Source: Candidatus Peregrinibacteria bacterium | Lineage (GTDB): Bacteria; Patescibacteriota; Gracilibacteria; Peribacterales; Peribacteraceae | Assembly: GCA_016178535.1 (NCBI GenBank) | Contig: JACOTD010000012.1 | Location: 1 to 40,845 of the forward strand | Length of the DNA stretch: 40,845 bases | Direction of reading: 5' to 3' | Shown here: positions 9,650 to 20,100 of the stretch, one piece after another | Numbering within the stretch: the stretch's first letter is position 1 | Layout: each line of letters begins with the position of its first letter | Translations under genes and position numbers: made by a program | Notes under the pieces: model-generated | Seen by the model: the letters and a program-made list of their open reading frames with translations, nothing else | Databases searched by the model: none | What the model was told of the DNA's origin: nothing

Positions 9650-9655
9650 AGTGTA
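9650..9655 (-). promoter_or_regulatory. -10 box for ribE
   Basis: On the minus strand TACACT ends 6 bases before the ribE ATG (9643). This leaves no leader and therefore no FMN riboswitch. Confidence 0.45.
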
Positions 9656-9691
9656 GCGCCCCTGACCCTGGACATCCCCCGAATTTTCTGC

Positions 9692-9735
9692 TAGGCTGAG
9701 GCCTCTGCGGCACCGCACGGCGTCGGGCCGTTTTT
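9692..9735 (+). promoter_or_regulatory. uvrA promoter and terminator-like leader hairpin
   Basis: Extended -10 box TGCTAGGCT (core 9692-9697) would start a leader of about 57 bases before the uvrA ATG. Inside it, ACGGC (9717-9721) pairs with GCCGT (9727-9731) and is followed by a run of T, the shape of an intrinsic terminator. No upstream plus-strand gene needs terminating here, so an attenuator in the uvrA leader is possible. Confidence 0.4.
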
Positions 9736-9760
9736 CGTGTTCTTCGCTTCGTCTTCATCT

Positions 9761-12742
9761 ATGGACCATATCATCATCAAGGGCGCCCGGATGCACAACT
9801 TAAAGAACATCGACGTGTCGATTCCCCGGAACAAATTGACCGTCATCACAGGTCTTTCGGGATCCGGAAAATCCTCCCTCGCTTTCGATACGATCTTCGC
9901 GGAGGGACAGCGGCGGTACGTGGAGAGCCTCTCGGCGTACGCGCGGCAGTTCATCGCGCAGATGGAGAAACCGGAGGTGGAGAGCATTGAGGGCCTCAGT
10001 CCCGCGATCTCGATCGACCAGAAAACCGCGCCCAGGAACCCACGTTCCACCGTGGGAACGGTGACGGAGATCTACGATTACATGCGCCTCCTGTGGGCGA
10101 AGGTGGGCAAGGTGCACTGCAGCATCTGCGGGCGGATGCTCGGGAAGCAATCGGCCTCCCAGATCGTCGACACGATCGCGCGCATGCCGGAAGGGAGGAA
10201 AATCTTCCTGCTCGCGCCGATCGTCTTGGGGAGGAAGGGCGAGCACGTGAAGGTGATCGAGGCGATCCGACGCGAGGGCTTCGTGCGCATGCGCATCGAT
10301 GGGCAGATCGTGACGGTGGATGAAGACATCCGGCTCGACCCCAAGAAGGCCCACACAATCGAGATCGTCGTGGATCGCCTGATGGTCCGGGATTTGCAGA
10401 CGAAGGACGGTGAGGTGAATGCCAACAGAACGAGACTCGCAGATTCCGTCGAACTCTGCCTGAAGAAAGGGGAGGGCTCGCTCATCGTCCTCGATGCGGA
10501 GACGAATGAGGAAACGCGCTTCGCGGAATCGTTCGTCTGCCCCGAGCATCCCGAGGAGGACATTCCGGAGATCGAGCCGCGCAGCTTCTCGTTCAATTCG
10601 CCCCACGGCGCGTGCGAGAACTGCCATGGCATCGGATCGGTGCTGCAGGTGGATGAGAGCGCGATCATCCCCAATCCCCGCCTCTCGCTCAGTGAGGGGG
10701 CGATTCATCCATGGGCGACGTCCGCGAGCCGCACGGGATTCATGTCTCAAGTTCTCAAGTCTCTGTCGGAGAAAATCGGCTTCGGCATGGCGACCCCGTG
10801 GGAGAAGCTCGAGGAAGAGATGCGCCGCATCATCCTGCACGGGTATCCGAGTCCGCTCACGGTGGAGATTCAGTCGATGAAGTTCGGCGGCGCGTACCAA
10901 ACGACGTACGAGGGCGTGATCCCCAACCTCGAGCGGCGTCACAGCGAGACCGAGAGCAGCTACATGCGCACGCAGATCGAAGGGTACATGCTGGAGCTGC
11001 CGTGCAACGTGTGCGGCGGCAGGCGCCTGAAGAAGGAAATCCTGGGAGTGACGGTGGGAGGGGAGAACATCATCGATGGGACGGATATGGCGATTGATGA
11101 AGCGAGGAGTTTCTTTGTGGGACTTATTCCAGTGGAAATTGCGAAGGGCCCTTCGACTCTGCTCAGGACAGGCGAATTGCGAAGGGCGAATGATGGAAAT
11201 AATTCGCAAATCGCACTTCGCAACTCGCAAATCACCGACGGTCATGTATCGCTGAGTTCCTACGAATTCACAATTGCGAAGAAGATCCTCCAGGAAATCA
11301 TCGCGCGGCTCTCGTTCCTCGAGAATGTGGGATTGAAGTACCTGACGCTTTCGCGGTCGGCGGCGACTTTGAGCGGAGGGGAGGCGCAGCGCATCCGTCT
11401 CGCGACCCAGATCGGCTCGGCCCTCCAGGGCGTGCTCTACGTGCTGGACGAACCGAGCATCGGACTGCACCAGCGCGACAACGCGAAGCTGATTGCGACT
11501 CTCCTGCAGTTGCGTGACCTCGGCAACACCGTCATCGTCGTGGAGCACGACCGGGAGACGATCGCCACGGCCGATTACCTCCTCGAGATCGGCCCGGGCG
11601 CGGGGAAGTACGGCGGCGAGGTGATCGCGCAGGGAACGCCGGAGGAATTGATCGCCGAGCCCAAATCCGTGACCGGACAGTACTTGAGCGGCAAGAAATC
11701 GATCGAGATCCCGAAGACGCGACGCAGCGGATCCGGAAACTCGATTGTCGTCCGGGACGCGCACCACCACAACCTCCAGCACGTGACGGTGGAGTTTCCG
11801 CTGGGGACGTTCATCGGCGTTGCGGGCGTCTCGGGATCGGGGAAATCGAGCCTCATCCACGGCATCCTGGGGCCGGAGCTCCAGCGCGTCCTCAACGGAG
11901 CGCACAGCAAGCCGCAGGACGTCGGCGCCATCGAAGGCCTCGAGCATCTCGACAAGGCTATCGTGATCGACCAATCCCCCATCGGCCGCACGCCGCGCAG
12001 CAATCCCGCCACCTACACGGGCGTCTTCACCGAGATCCGCGACATCTTCGCGCTGACGCCGGAGGCCAAACTGCGCGGCTACAAGGCCGGACGTTTCAGC
12101 TTCAACGTGAAGGGGGGACGGTGCGAGGAGTGCGAGGGCGACGGATTGAAGCGCATCGAGATGCACTTCCTCCCCGACGTGTTCGTCACGTGCGAGTCGT
12201 GCCACGGCAAGCGGTACAACCGGGAAACACTCGAGATCACGTACAAGGGGAAGACGATCGCGGAGGCGCTCGACATGACGATCACGGAGGCAACGGGGTT
12301 CTTCGCGGCGATCCCGCCGATCAAGAACAAATTGCAGACGCTCGAGGACGTGGGGCTCGGCTACATTCACTTGGGTCAGAGCGCGACGACGCTCAGTGGA
12401 GGTGAAGCGCAGCGCGTGAAGCTCGCGACGGAATTGACCAAGCGCGCGACGGGCAAGACCTTCTACATCCTCGATGAACCCACGACCGGCCTGCACTTCG
12501 ACGACATCACGAAGCTCCTGGAAGTGCTCCAGCGTCTCGTCGACAGAGGCAACACCGTCCTCGTGATCGAGCACAACTTGGACGTCCTCAAGTCCGTCGA
12601 CCGCGTCATCGACATGGGACCGGACGGTGGCGGGGGCGGGGGCAAGATCATCGCCGTGGGAACGCCCGAAGAGGTTGCCAAGGCGGAGGGGAGTTATACG
12701 GGGGAGTATTTGAAGAAGATCCTGAGCAAGAAAAAGGGGTGA
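9761..12742 (+). CDS. uvrA: UvrABC excinuclease subunit A with in-frame repeat insert
   Basis: UvrA scans DNA for bulky lesions and loads UvrB. This 993-residue copy has both ABC ATPase halves: the first Walker [15 protein letters not shown] near residues 31-44 and the second [13 protein letters not shown], signatures [16 protein letters not shown] and [15 protein letters not shown], and Walker [14 protein letters not shown] and [12 protein letters not shown]. All three zinc modules are seen ([15 protein letters not shown] with the CNVCGG region, [14 protein letters not shown]). Around residues 455-495 there is extra sequence encoded by a palindromic repeat, just before the helix leading into [17 protein letters not shown]. 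The start is the Met of [15 protein letters not shown]. The track start lies 8 codons upstream in non-conserved sequence. A Gly-rich run sits near the C-terminus. Confidence 0.96.
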   Translation: MDHIIIKGARMHNLKNIDVSIPRNKLTVITGLSGSGKSSLAFDTIFAEGQRRYVESLSAYARQFIAQMEKPEVESIEGLSPAISIDQKTAPRNPRSTVGTVTEIYDYMRLLWAKVGKVHCSICGRMLGKQSASQIVDTIARMPEGRKIFLLAPIVLGRKGEHVKVIEAIRREGFVRMRIDGQIVTVDEDIRLDPKKAHTIEIVVDRLMVRDLQTKDGEVNANRTRLADSVELCLKKGEGSLIVLDAETNEETRFAESFVCPEHPEEDIPEIEPRSFSFNSPHGACENCHGIGSVLQVDESAIIPNPRLSLSEGAIHPWATSASRTGFMSQVLKSLSEKIGFGMATPWEKLEEEMRRIILHGYPSPLTVEIQSMKFGGAYQTTYEGVIPNLERRHSETESSYMRTQIEGYMLELPCNVCGGRRLKKEILGVTVGGENIIDGTDMAIDEARSFFVGLIPVEIAKGPSTLLRTGELRRANDGNNSQIALRNSQITDGHVSLSSYEFTIAKKILQEIIARLSFLENVGLKYLTLSRSAATLSGGEAQRIRLATQIGSALQGVLYVLDEPSIGLHQRDNAKLIATLLQLRDLGNTVIVVEHDRETIATADYLLEIGPGAGKYGGEVIAQGTPEELIAEPKSVTGQYLSGKKSIEIPKTRRSGSGNSIVVRDAHHHNLQHVTVEFPLGTFIGVAGVSGSGKSSLIHGILGPELQRVLNGAHSKPQDVGAIEGLEHLDKAIVIDQSPIGRTPRSNPATYTGVFTEIRDIFALTPEAKLRGYKAGRFSFNVKGGRCEECEGDGLKRIEMHFLPDVFVTCESCHGKRYNRETLEITYKGKTIAEALDMTITEATGFFAAIPPIKNKLQTLEDVGLGYIHLGQSATTLSGGEAQRVKLATELTKRATGKTFYILDEPTTGLHFDDITKLLEVLQRLVDRGNTVLVIEHNLDVLKSVDRVIDMGPDGGGGGGKIIAVGTPEEVAKAEGSYTGEYLKKILSKKKG
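11135..11245. repeat. Palindromic repeat inserted in frame in uvrA
   Basis: The segment holds GGCGAATTGCGAAGGGCGAA (11171-11190) facing ATTCGCAAATCGCACTTCGC (from 11202), plus a CCCTTCGACTCTGCTCAGGA motif like that of dispersed REP-type repeats. It is translated as about 35 residues ([12 protein letters not shown]... to ...ITDGHV) with no counterpart in ordinary UvrA. Exact ends cannot be set without an alignment. Confidence 0.65.
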
Positions 12743-12785
12743 TGGATTGGATTCTTTCTTCTCGACAAACACAGGCAGTAAGCCT

Positions 12786-12856
12786 GCTCCCCGGTTGCAA
12801 AATATTCTTCTTACCGGGGAGCGGCCTGTCACCCTGAGCTTGTCGAAGGGCAGGCC
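12786..12856. terminator. Two hairpins between convergent uvrA and redoxin genes
   Basis: GCTCCCCGGT (12786-12795) pairs perfectly with ACCGGGGAGC (12813-12822) around a 17-base loop. Next to it, GGCCTG (12823) pairs with CAGGCC (12851-12856), with inner CCCT/AGGG pairing. The second hairpin contains CCTGAGCTTGTCGAAGGG, a repeat motif found in many unrelated genomes. As a pair they could end transcription from both sides. No long T run is present. Confidence 0.5.
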
Positions 12857-12874
12857 GCGGATGGCTCAAGAAAA

Positions 12875-13426
12875 TTATTTCCACTTGATGCTGCACCCAA
12901 TTGCATTTGCTTCTGACGTGGGCGGCGCCTTTCCTTGGATGAGCGCCGCGATCGCATCACGGAGATTGTGTTCATGGACTCCGGAGGGCTCTTTCCAATT
13001 GTCGTCGATGCGGCCTTTGTACTGGAGCGCGCGATCACGGTTGAAGACAAAGCAATGTGGCGTGCAGAGAGCGCCGAACGATTTGGCGACTTCCTGAGTT
13101 TCGTCATGGCAATACGGGAAGAAGTAGCCTTTCTCCTTCGCGCGGATGTTCATGTTGTCGAAGGAATCGTTCGGATACTTCTTCGCATCATTGCTGTTGA
13201 TGAGCACGAACTGGACGCCCTTCGCTTCGAATTCCTGCGCGAGTGCGACGATGCGATCTTCGTACGCCTGCGCGTAGGGACAGTGATTGCATGTGAAGAT
13301 CACGACGAGGATCTCCGAGTCGGGCGTCTTCGAATCGACGATCGAACCATCGATGTCCTTGAGCGAGAAGGGCGGCATAGGGTCGCCGATGGAGAGCTTG
13401 GCCGAGTTGTCGTTGATCAAGACCAT
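12875..13426 (-). CDS. Thioredoxin-fold redoxin (peroxiredoxin/ResA-like)
   Basis: A 183-residue soluble protein of the AhpC/TSA-redoxin superfamily. It opens with the family-typical LSIGDPMPPFSLKDIDG and continues with VVIFTCNHCPYAQAYEDRI, which holds a CNHC redox pair near residues 46-49, then GVQFVLINSND and a cis-Pro-like CTPHCFVFN. A third and fourth Cys near the cis-Pro are unusual. No signal peptide is seen, so it probably acts in the cytoplasm as a thiol reductase or peroxidase. It is divergent from the Nudix gene, with a palindromic repeat occupying the whole spacer. Its exact substrate is unknown. Confidence 0.8.
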   Translation of the reverse strand: MVLINDNSAKLSIGDPMPPFSLKDIDGSIVDSKTPDSEILVVIFTCNHCPYAQAYEDRIVALAQEFEAKGVQFVLINSNDAKKYPNDSFDNMNIRAKEKGYFFPYCHDETQEVAKSFGALCTPHCFVFNRDRALQYKGRIDDNWKEPSGVHEHNLRDAIAALIQGKAPPTSEANAIGCSIKWK

Positions 13427-13433
13427 GGGGTGA

Positions 13434-13531
13434 AATTGAAAATTGATAATTGAAAATGGATCATGATGGTAGAAACTCTGACACAGGTGATACTTCCATC
13501 ATTTTCAATTATCCATTCTCAATTTTCAATT
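13434..13531. repeat. Palindromic AATTGAAA-type repeat
   Basis: AATTGAAAATTGATAATTGA (from 13434) faces CATTTTCAATTATCCATTCT and CAATTTTCAATT (to 13531), forming a long AT-rich stem with a 7-base bulge and a central loop of about 36 bases. It fills the spacer between the divergent redoxin and Nudix genes, so their promoters must lie in or beside it. Confidence 0.7.
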
Positions 13532-13534
13532 GAA

Positions 13535-14014
13535 ATGCAGAAGCATTTCACCGCCACCGCCTTCGTCATCGATTCCAAGAAGCGGACGCTCCTGCTGTGG
13601 CACAAGCGCCTGCAGCGATGGATGCCGCCGGGCGGACACGTTGACGAGGATGAGACACCTGAGGATGCCGCAAGGAGAGAATGCAAGGAAGAGACGGGTT
13701 TGGATGTCGAGATCATCGGCGAGAGCGGGGAGGATCTCTTCGCAAGAAATCCAGAGGAGGGTCGCATGCTCAAGAAACCGATTGCCCTTCTCCTGGAGAA
13801 CATTCCCGAAAGCACTGAAAGGAATGAGCCCTCGCACCAGCACATGGACTTCCTCTATCTCGCGCGGCCGCTCGACGAATCGCCAATTCTGAAGCTCGCG
13901 GAGGAGGAGGGGCGCGAGATGCGCTGGTTCACGCGTGGGGAGGTTGAGAGGCTGGATGAACGGACGGAGATCTTCGGGAATGTGAAGGGGTACATCCTTG
14001 GTCTGCTGGAATGA
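13535..14014 (+). CDS. Nudix hydrolase
   Basis: A 159-residue hydrolase of nucleoside-diphosphate-X compounds. The complete Nudix box is visible near residues 35-57, GHVDEDETPEDAARRECKEE followed by TGL, with all metal-binding acidic residues. The beginning MQKHFTATAFVIDSKKRTLLLWH and the preceding WMPPGG match housekeeping Nudix proteins. The track ORF begins 24 codons earlier inside the palindromic repeat (IHSQFSIE is repeat-encoded), so the ATG at 13535 is preferred. The substrate cannot be predicted. An HD-hydrolase gene follows 28 bases later. Confidence 0.88.
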   Translation: MQKHFTATAFVIDSKKRTLLLWHKRLQRWMPPGGHVDEDETPEDAARRECKEETGLDVEIIGESGEDLFARNPEEGRMLKKPIALLLENIPESTERNEPSHQHMDFLYLARPLDESPILKLAEEEGREMRWFTRGEVERLDERTEIFGNVKGYILGLLE

Positions 14015-14029
14015 AAGCGTGTGGAGAGA

Positions 14030-14035
14030 TACCAT
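14030..14035 (+). promoter_or_regulatory. -10 box for the HD hydrolase gene
   Basis: TACCAT ends 7 bases before the ATG at 14043, which supports that start over the track start at 13998. Confidence 0.4.
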
Positions 14036-14042
14036 TCGTCTC

Positions 14043-14684
14043 ATGCCCTCCTTTCCGAAATCTGTTCGCGAAATGGCGAATGCGCTTGGCCCCAAAGTGC
14101 GCGAGGCGTATGCGCTTGCGAACAAAGTCCATGCAGGGGAAAAGCGGCGATCCGGCGAACCGTACATCACCCACCCGGTCGCTGTTGCCCGCATGCTCTT
14201 CGAAGCCGGTGCCGACGCCGACATCGTCTGCGCAGCACTCCTCCATGACACCCTGGAAGGCAATGGGGCATCCGAACAGATACGAGCAGAGATCTATCGG
14301 AAATTCGGCGGCCAGGTTCTGTACCTCGTCGAAGCTCTCTCCAAAGATATTCGGTTGGAAGACAAAATTGAACAACAGGCCGTGTACATCGAGCAGATCC
14401 AACGTGCCCTTCAAGTGGACATCTTCGTCTTCTTCATCAAGATTGCGGATATCACCCACAACATGAGCACCATCCACGGTTTACGTCGGAAGCGAAAGCT
14501 CCAGTGGCTCCATGAACTACGAGGACAGTATCTCCCTCTCTTCTCGGAATACCTTCATCGCATTCCCTTGGCGCACCGCGCTCTGTACCACCAGATGATG
14601 GACCAGATCGAGCGGCTGCTCACGGCGCACGATGGGTCGCGCACGCCTGCTGAACACGCTATGCTTCCGCCTACGCATGATTAA
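14043..14684 (+). CDS. Single-domain RSH-type HD phosphohydrolase
   Basis: A 213-residue protein resembling the hydrolase domain of Rel/SpoT alone, as in small alarmone hydrolases (SAH/MESH1-type). It shows the metal and nucleotide site motifs HAGEKRRSGEPYITHPVAVA, ALLHDTLEG (HD) and IKIADITHNM in the expected order. No synthetase, TGS or ACT domain follows. (p)ppGpp or a related nucleotide is the likely substrate by family, but other nucleotides are possible. A second RSH protein with its synthetase degraded lies 2.4 kb downstream on the other strand. The gene overlaps the next gene by 8 bases (ATGATTAA), so the two are probably translationally coupled. Confidence 0.8.
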   Translation: MPSFPKSVREMANALGPKVREAYALANKVHAGEKRRSGEPYITHPVAVARMLFEAGADADIVCAALLHDTLEGNGASEQIRAEIYRKFGGQVLYLVEALSKDIRLEDKIEQQAVYIEQIQRALQVDIFVFFIKIADITHNMSTIHGLRRKRKLQWLHELRGQYLPLFSEYLHRIPLAHRALYHQMMDQIERLLTAHDGSRTPAEHAMLPPTHD

Positions 14685-15459
14685 CTCGCTTCCGCTCCAC
14701 ACCCGGCAGACGCTGAAATCCTTGGGATTCACCGAGACAGAGTGCTCGCTCCTGCTCCCTCTGTTTACCCAGAAGAAGATGTCGGTGAGGGAACTCAGCA
14801 AGCAAACGGCGTTGTCCTTCGATGCGTTGCACTACGCACTGCGCGCGCTGGAGAAGAAGAAGCTCGTTGGTCTGAAGAAACACGACACCGTTGAAGTGTG
14901 TTCCAGCCAGGAATTTCTCGCGTGGATCGAGGAACAAAAACGCGTGAATGCGGAGGTCTATGACGATGCGAAATCCACGTTGCGGACGTTCCTTTCGAGT
15001 GTCGCCGAAGCCACGTGGAAACCGGAAGTCATCTACTACGAGGGCGTCGAGGGTATCAAAGCAATCTACGAAGACATGCTCCTCGAAGGCAAGGACATCT
15101 ACGGCTGGCGAGACATCGAGAAGCTCCACAGCGCGCTTGGAACGTACGTGGACGAGTACATCGAGAAGCGCATCAAGAAAGGCATCCGCACGTACGGCAT
15201 CATGCCCCGCAACCCGACCAACATCGAGTACTCAAAGAAGAAGAGACAACTTCGGAATGTCCGCTTCTCGGACCACTTAACCATTGAAGGGGAGATCCGG
15301 ATCTACGGCAGCAAAGTTGCCGTGATCACCTTCCACGGCAAGAGGCCCGTCGGCTTCGTCTTCAGCGGACCGATCACTGCGCTCTTCCAGGGCATCTTCG
15401 ACCACGCCTGGCAATGCGAGAATGCACGCGGCTCATGCAGGTCACTCGTGGGAGGATGA
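14677..15459 (+). CDS. TrmB-family transcriptional regulator
   Basis: A 260-residue DNA-binding protein. Residues 5-75 form a TrmB-type winged helix (LGFTETECSLLLPLF, MSVRELSKQTALSFDALHYALRALEKKKLV). The C-terminal part contains YYEGVEGIKAIYEDML and FSGPITALFQGIFDHAW, matching the PLD-like effector region common to TrmB-like proteins of Patescibacteria. The effector ligand is not predictable. The start overlaps the HD-hydrolase stop, suggesting an operon. An alternative start 15 codons upstream, inside the HD gene, is less likely. The 3' end overlaps the convergent methyltransferase gene by 18 bases. Confidence 0.8.
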   Translation: MINSLPLHTRQTLKSLGFTETECSLLLPLFTQKKMSVRELSKQTALSFDALHYALRALEKKKLVGLKKHDTVEVCSSQEFLAWIEEQKRVNAEVYDDAKSTLRTFLSSVAEATWKPEVIYYEGVEGIKAIYEDMLLEGKDIYGWRDIEKLHSALGTYVDEYIEKRIKKGIRTYGIMPRNPTNIEYSKKKRQLRNVRFSDHLTIEGEIRIYGSKVAVITFHGKRPVGFVFSGPITALFQGIFDHAWQCENARGSCRSLVGG

Positions 15460-16992
15460 CGACAATGGAACCAGCCCTACGGTTGTATCTTGGGGGATCG
15501 AATCGTCGACAATGGGGCTTTCATCCATAGGTTGATTCCCCGATGGAACGTCCTCCTTCGATGCGAGCGGGCGCTCCCCATCCGGCAATTCTTCCTCTGT
15601 TTCCACAGTTCCTTCTCCTATCTTGAGCAATGGATCAGATCGGCGAGGCGCAATGATGATGTAGAAATGCTGTCCCACTCCCGGCATCTCAAATCCCTGG
15701 ACCACTCCCTCCGTTTTCCAGATTCCTTCTCGGTCGAACCATGGACCCAGAATTTTCAGCCATTCAAGGAGTCCATGCGACCCGCGGACAATGCCATCGT
15801 GATTGAGCATAAGCCGGTCTTTCACAAGTCCGTACGTCTTGTCCTGCCATTGCTTCCGATGAACGCGGGCGCGCCCGGAGGGAGTGATCTCGGCGATTTT
15901 CCTCGTATCCTCGTACAGGAGTATTCCGCTCTTCCGATCACCCAGGAGGCCTTCCGGCGCCTTCACGCCGAGGGCCAAGTATCCGCCTGGTTCCAGGCAA
16001 TCGTGGATGAGGTTGAACAATTCTTCCTGGGCAGACTTGTCCCAGTAATGACTGCTTGAATTACTCGTGATGAGACGAAACTTTCTCCCCTCTCGTCCCA
16101 CATACCGCAAACCTTCGTGCATGTTCTCGGCATCCCGGATGAAGATACATTTTTGGACGTCAGGATCGAGCTGTGCTTTACGCTGCAGCAGTTTTCCAAG
16201 AACAGATGGGCTCGAATCGATCACTTCGACTGAGTGAGCTCCATGCTTCAAATAATATTCGACATCCGCTCCTCCTCCGGGCCCAAGTTCAAGCACATTA
16301 CCGGCGACCAGTGGTTCCCCATCCCATGCACTGCGCTGCGATATGACGTTCCGAGCGAGAGGAGTCTCTTCGGAGGCCTCCGCGTGTCGGTAAATGCCGC
16401 GGCGCTGCACGTCGTCGTACTCCTTCCGCAGGACGCCCCCCAGGAGCACAACGTAGTCCATCCACATATTCTGGAGAACCCACAGGAGATTCGCCGGGAC
16501 CTGCATGCCGTGGATGTGCGTCATCTCCTTCCCCGGCAACGCAAGCGTACATACATGGTGGGTGCCATCGAGAATGTCGTGCAGATATCCGCTGATCTGA
16601 TGTATGCAACACTGAATGACTGCAGCGACGAGGAATGAACAGACGTACTCCGCTGGAGTCAAATTCTGCCGGATCGCGTACTTGGTAAAGTCGTGAACTG
16701 ATCCACGGAGCAAATGTTTTCCGCATCCCTGTATTTTTGTCCTCGGTATATTGTAGGTCCCCTTGAATTCGTCCACGGCCATCCCCAACTGATGCTTCTC
16801 AATGAATGATCCAATCGCAGCGGGATCCGACAGATTGGTGACGGTCATGAGCATTTCCCAAAAATGTCGTGCCATGCCGCTGATGGCGCGAAAAGACAGC
16901 TGATTATTGGATTCTTTGAAGGACTGCCATACCGCATCGACATCCATCAGGACCGGCCGGGGCGGTTCGTCGTCCCATAATTCCCGAGACAT
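15442..16992 (-). CDS. Class I SAM-dependent methyltransferase with novel N-terminal domain
   Basis: A 516-residue soluble protein. A Rossmann methyltransferase core sits near residues 230-370: motif I NVLELGPGGGADVEYYLKHG, motif II-like VEVIDSSPS, and LITSNSSSHYW with GGYLALGVKAPE further on. The 230 residues before it are helical, rich in Cys, His and Trp (CGKHLLRG, QCCIHQISGYLHDI), and not recognised. The last ~60 residues are acidic and Ser-rich. The substrate is unknown. The track start is a TTG, and the ATG two codons later is preferred. A TACTGT box lies about 20 bases further upstream. It is a lone minus-strand gene. Confidence 0.75.
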   Translation of the reverse strand: MSRELWDDEPPRPVLMDVDAVWQSFKESNNQLSFRAISGMARHFWEMLMTVTNLSDPAAIGSFIEKHQLGMAVDEFKGTYNIPRTKIQGCGKHLLRGSVHDFTKYAIRQNLTPAEYVCSFLVAAVIQCCIHQISGYLHDILDGTHHVCTLALPGKEMTHIHGMQVPANLLWVLQNMWMDYVVLLGGVLRKEYDDVQRRGIYRHAEASEETPLARNVISQRSAWDGEPLVAGNVLELGPGGGADVEYYLKHGAHSVEVIDSSPSVLGKLLQRKAQLDPDVQKCIFIRDAENMHEGLRYVGREGRKFRLITSNSSSHYWDKSAQEELFNLIHDCLEPGGYLALGVKAPEGLLGDRKSGILLYEDTRKIAEITPSGRARVHRKQWQDKTYGLVKDRLMLNHDGIVRGSHGLLEWLKILGPWFDREGIWKTEGVVQGFEMPGVGQHFYIIIAPRRSDPLLKIGEGTVETEEELPDGERPLASKEDVPSGNQPMDESPIVDDSIPQDTTVGLVPLSSSSHE

Positions 16993-17125
16993 ATGCAAGA
17001 ATTCAGAAAAAAGGAAAAAACAGTACAGGATCCTGAAGGATGAAATACATTATTTTCATGTCTGTCAATGGACAAAACACCTCAGACCTTGGGCTTGCAG
17101 GAAAAATCATGGAACTGCGGCGAGG

Positions 17126-20100
17126 TCACGACGCCCTCTCCGCGCGGAAGTTGATGAGTTCCGCCGCAACGGAGGAGATCACGATGAGGATGGCGCTGAG
17201 GAGGAGAACGACCGTGGGGCGCACGGAACGGAGGAGGAACGTCTCCATGCTGAAGGTCACGATGACCGAGAGATTGAACAGCATGAAGGCCAGGTAGCCA
17301 TCGATGCGCTTGAATGCCTCGTAGTTGAGCAATTGGCCGGTACCGACGAAGAGCCCGATGCCGAGCCCCAGGAAGAAGGTCTTGAGCGTGAGTCCAGCGA
17401 GGATCGGTTGGTGAGCGAGGAGCAGGAGCAGGATGGCGGGAGAGACGAAGGCCAGCAGGAAGAGGAAGACGTGCTCATTGAGGAGGAGGCCGTCCGTCTT
17501 GGCGAATTTCTTGATGTACTGGATCTGACCGACCGTCAGAAACACATCGAAGAAGGTCGAAATCATCGCGAGGATATCCCCGAGCGCGGTGGCGGATGAA
17601 TGCTGCACATCGTTGAAGAAGATGAGGGAACTCGCGAAGGCCGAGATCACAGCCAGCAGAAAAATCCAGGACATGGTCTTGGGCTGCCGGAGGTAGGGGA
17701 TGTCCTTCCGCCAGAAGATAGAGGCGATGAGGAGCCCCATGACGGGCGAGAAATTGTTGAAGAGGAGAAGATTCGTCCCGCTCGTGTAGATGAGGCTTGC
17801 GTTCTTGAAATACATGTAGCCGGCCTGCCCAAGGACGAGGAGAACGAACGAGCGATCGTAGGGAAGGCGCAGACGCGGGCGTTTGCATTGGACGATGGAA
17901 CGGAGAAGCAGGATGCAACTGGTGGGGACCAGCACGCCAATGCTGAGGAGAAACGTCCGCAGGAAGGGCGAGAGAACATTGACCGGCGTATACCGTATGT
18001 AGATCGGTTCGATGCCCCAGATGAGGACGGCGAGCACGCGGATGACGTAGCCGACGGTCTTGCGATGGAGAACAGCTGTCCTTTGCTGCTGCGAAATTTC
18101 CCGAGGAATTTCCTGATTGATTTCCGTGAAGAGCGCCTGGCTCTGGATGAACCGATACTCCGTGTAGAGCAGAGAGAGAATGAAGACGCCCACGAGCGGC
18201 AGCAAGCTCGTCTGAACGCGGGCGTAGATGCCGTGGGAAATGAGGAGGATCAATCCGAGGATGTTGAGGAGGAATCCGAGGCCGAGGAACCACTGATCCT
18301 GTCGCATGCGGACGATGTAGTGTCGCAGGAGCTTCAGGAGATAGTAGTTGGCGCCAACAATGGGAAGGAGCGGCAACACCTGCACGAGCGTCAAGGGGAG
18401 CACCGAGAACGCCCCGAAGAGACGCTCGTAGTAGGGCAAGAGCAACACGTCGATGACGATGATGGCGAACGCCAGCGTGAACGACCCGAAGAGGAACAGG
18501 CGCTGGAAGGGCGAGAGCAACACATCGACGTGCGAGATCCACTCCTGGCGCTCGAGGACGGTGAGGAACTCCGCAAAGTGGGTGCGATCCGGCGCGCGAC
18601 CGCGGAGGAAGAGATCGAAGGTTCCCGGCGTCTGCGACACTACATCGACCTGGCGGATATCGATGCCTTCGATGCGCGCAATGCTCGTGAGGAGATGCAG
18701 GACATCCTGCTGGCTCGATTGCGTCCCGCGCACGTGCAGCCGGAACGATTGCGGCAGGTGGGATACTGGAGCCGCACGGAACGAAAATGTCCGATGCTCC
18801 GGGAAGAGGTGGAAGACGATGTCGCGAGCCTCGAGAACGCCCTCACCCACCATGGCCACCACTTCCTCGAAGCTCTGGCGGCGGAAGTGCGCGGCAACGT
18901 CATGCTGTTGGCCTTTCGTGAGCTCGCCGATGAGACCCCTCTTGAAGCGGTCGAATTCCTTCTGCAGCAACTGACTCCCGACGCGGATCTTCTCCTCGCG
19001 ACTGCGCTGTTTGAGCGCTTCGGTGATGAGGTTTCTGGCGAAGCTGCTCACGACATCCTGGAGCCGCTCGAAGGAGACGGTGCCATGCTTGTCCAACGTG
19101 ACACGCAGCACGTCATCATCGGAGAGAATGGAGGAGAAGCGCGCGGGGGCGCCGTTTCTGTCGATTGCGGCGATGCGATGAGCGTCCTTGCCCAGCTGCG
19201 CGTACGCGGCGTCGAGCGCAGTGCTGCCGAGGGCCAGCGCGAGGGAGTTTCCGTCGACCGTCACGTTGACGGTCTCGTGGAGGAGATCGGATTGGAGCGC
19301 GGTCCAGAATGCCTCGCTGCTCTCGCGGGTGGATTGGTCGAGCACCTGGGAACGGCGGATCCAAGAATCGCCGGGACCCCCCATCGTCCCGCCGAAGACC
19401 GATCGCACGATGCCGAGGCGTTGCTGCACATCCATCTCCCAGGTGCGGATGCGGACTTCGAGCAGGGAATTCTCGGGGCCGATGACGGTCGTGGAGATGC
19501 CCTGGCTGCCGCTCTCGGTAGGGGCGGCAATGAAGTCGCGGAAGCGGGAGCCGACAGGACGGTAGAGGGCGTGGAGAATCCGCAGGATCGCGTAGCATGC
19601 ATCTTCATCGCGGACGAGCAGGACGAGCGTGAAGGTCTGTTCGTCGGAGAGCTTGCCTTCGGTTTGGAGCTGGAGCAGGTGCTGCATGGATCGCGCATCG
19701 CTGCGGACGAGCTGAAGCTCCCCGCGCGCTGCCTGCTGCACGCTCTCTTCGACGGCGGTGGCGATTGCCAGGATCTTCGGGGAGGAGCGGCTGCGCATCT
19801 GCACGAACTCCTCCGCCTGCGCGGGGGAGAGGATGGGAACGCAGACTTCCCCGAATTCCCGCTCCAGATCGTGCATGCTCAGGTGACGCGCGATGATGCC
19901 GTAGATCTCGAGCGTCTCGCTGGCCAGGCGTTCTTGGCGCTCCTTCGGCAAGACTCCGACCGTGCGGATGTTGTGCAGGCGGTCGGCGAGTTTGATGAGC
20001 ATCGCACGGATGTCGCGGCGCATGACGTCGAGGAGCTTGCGGAGTGTTTCGATTTTGCGATCGAATGCGGCGCTCACCATGTCCGCCTGCGTAAACTTCG

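Noticed and set aside
9800-12832. Minus-strand ORF of 1010 residues opposite uvrA
   Set aside because: It is full of Arg, His and Asp low-complexity sequence typical of antisense frames, and the plus strand encodes complete UvrA.
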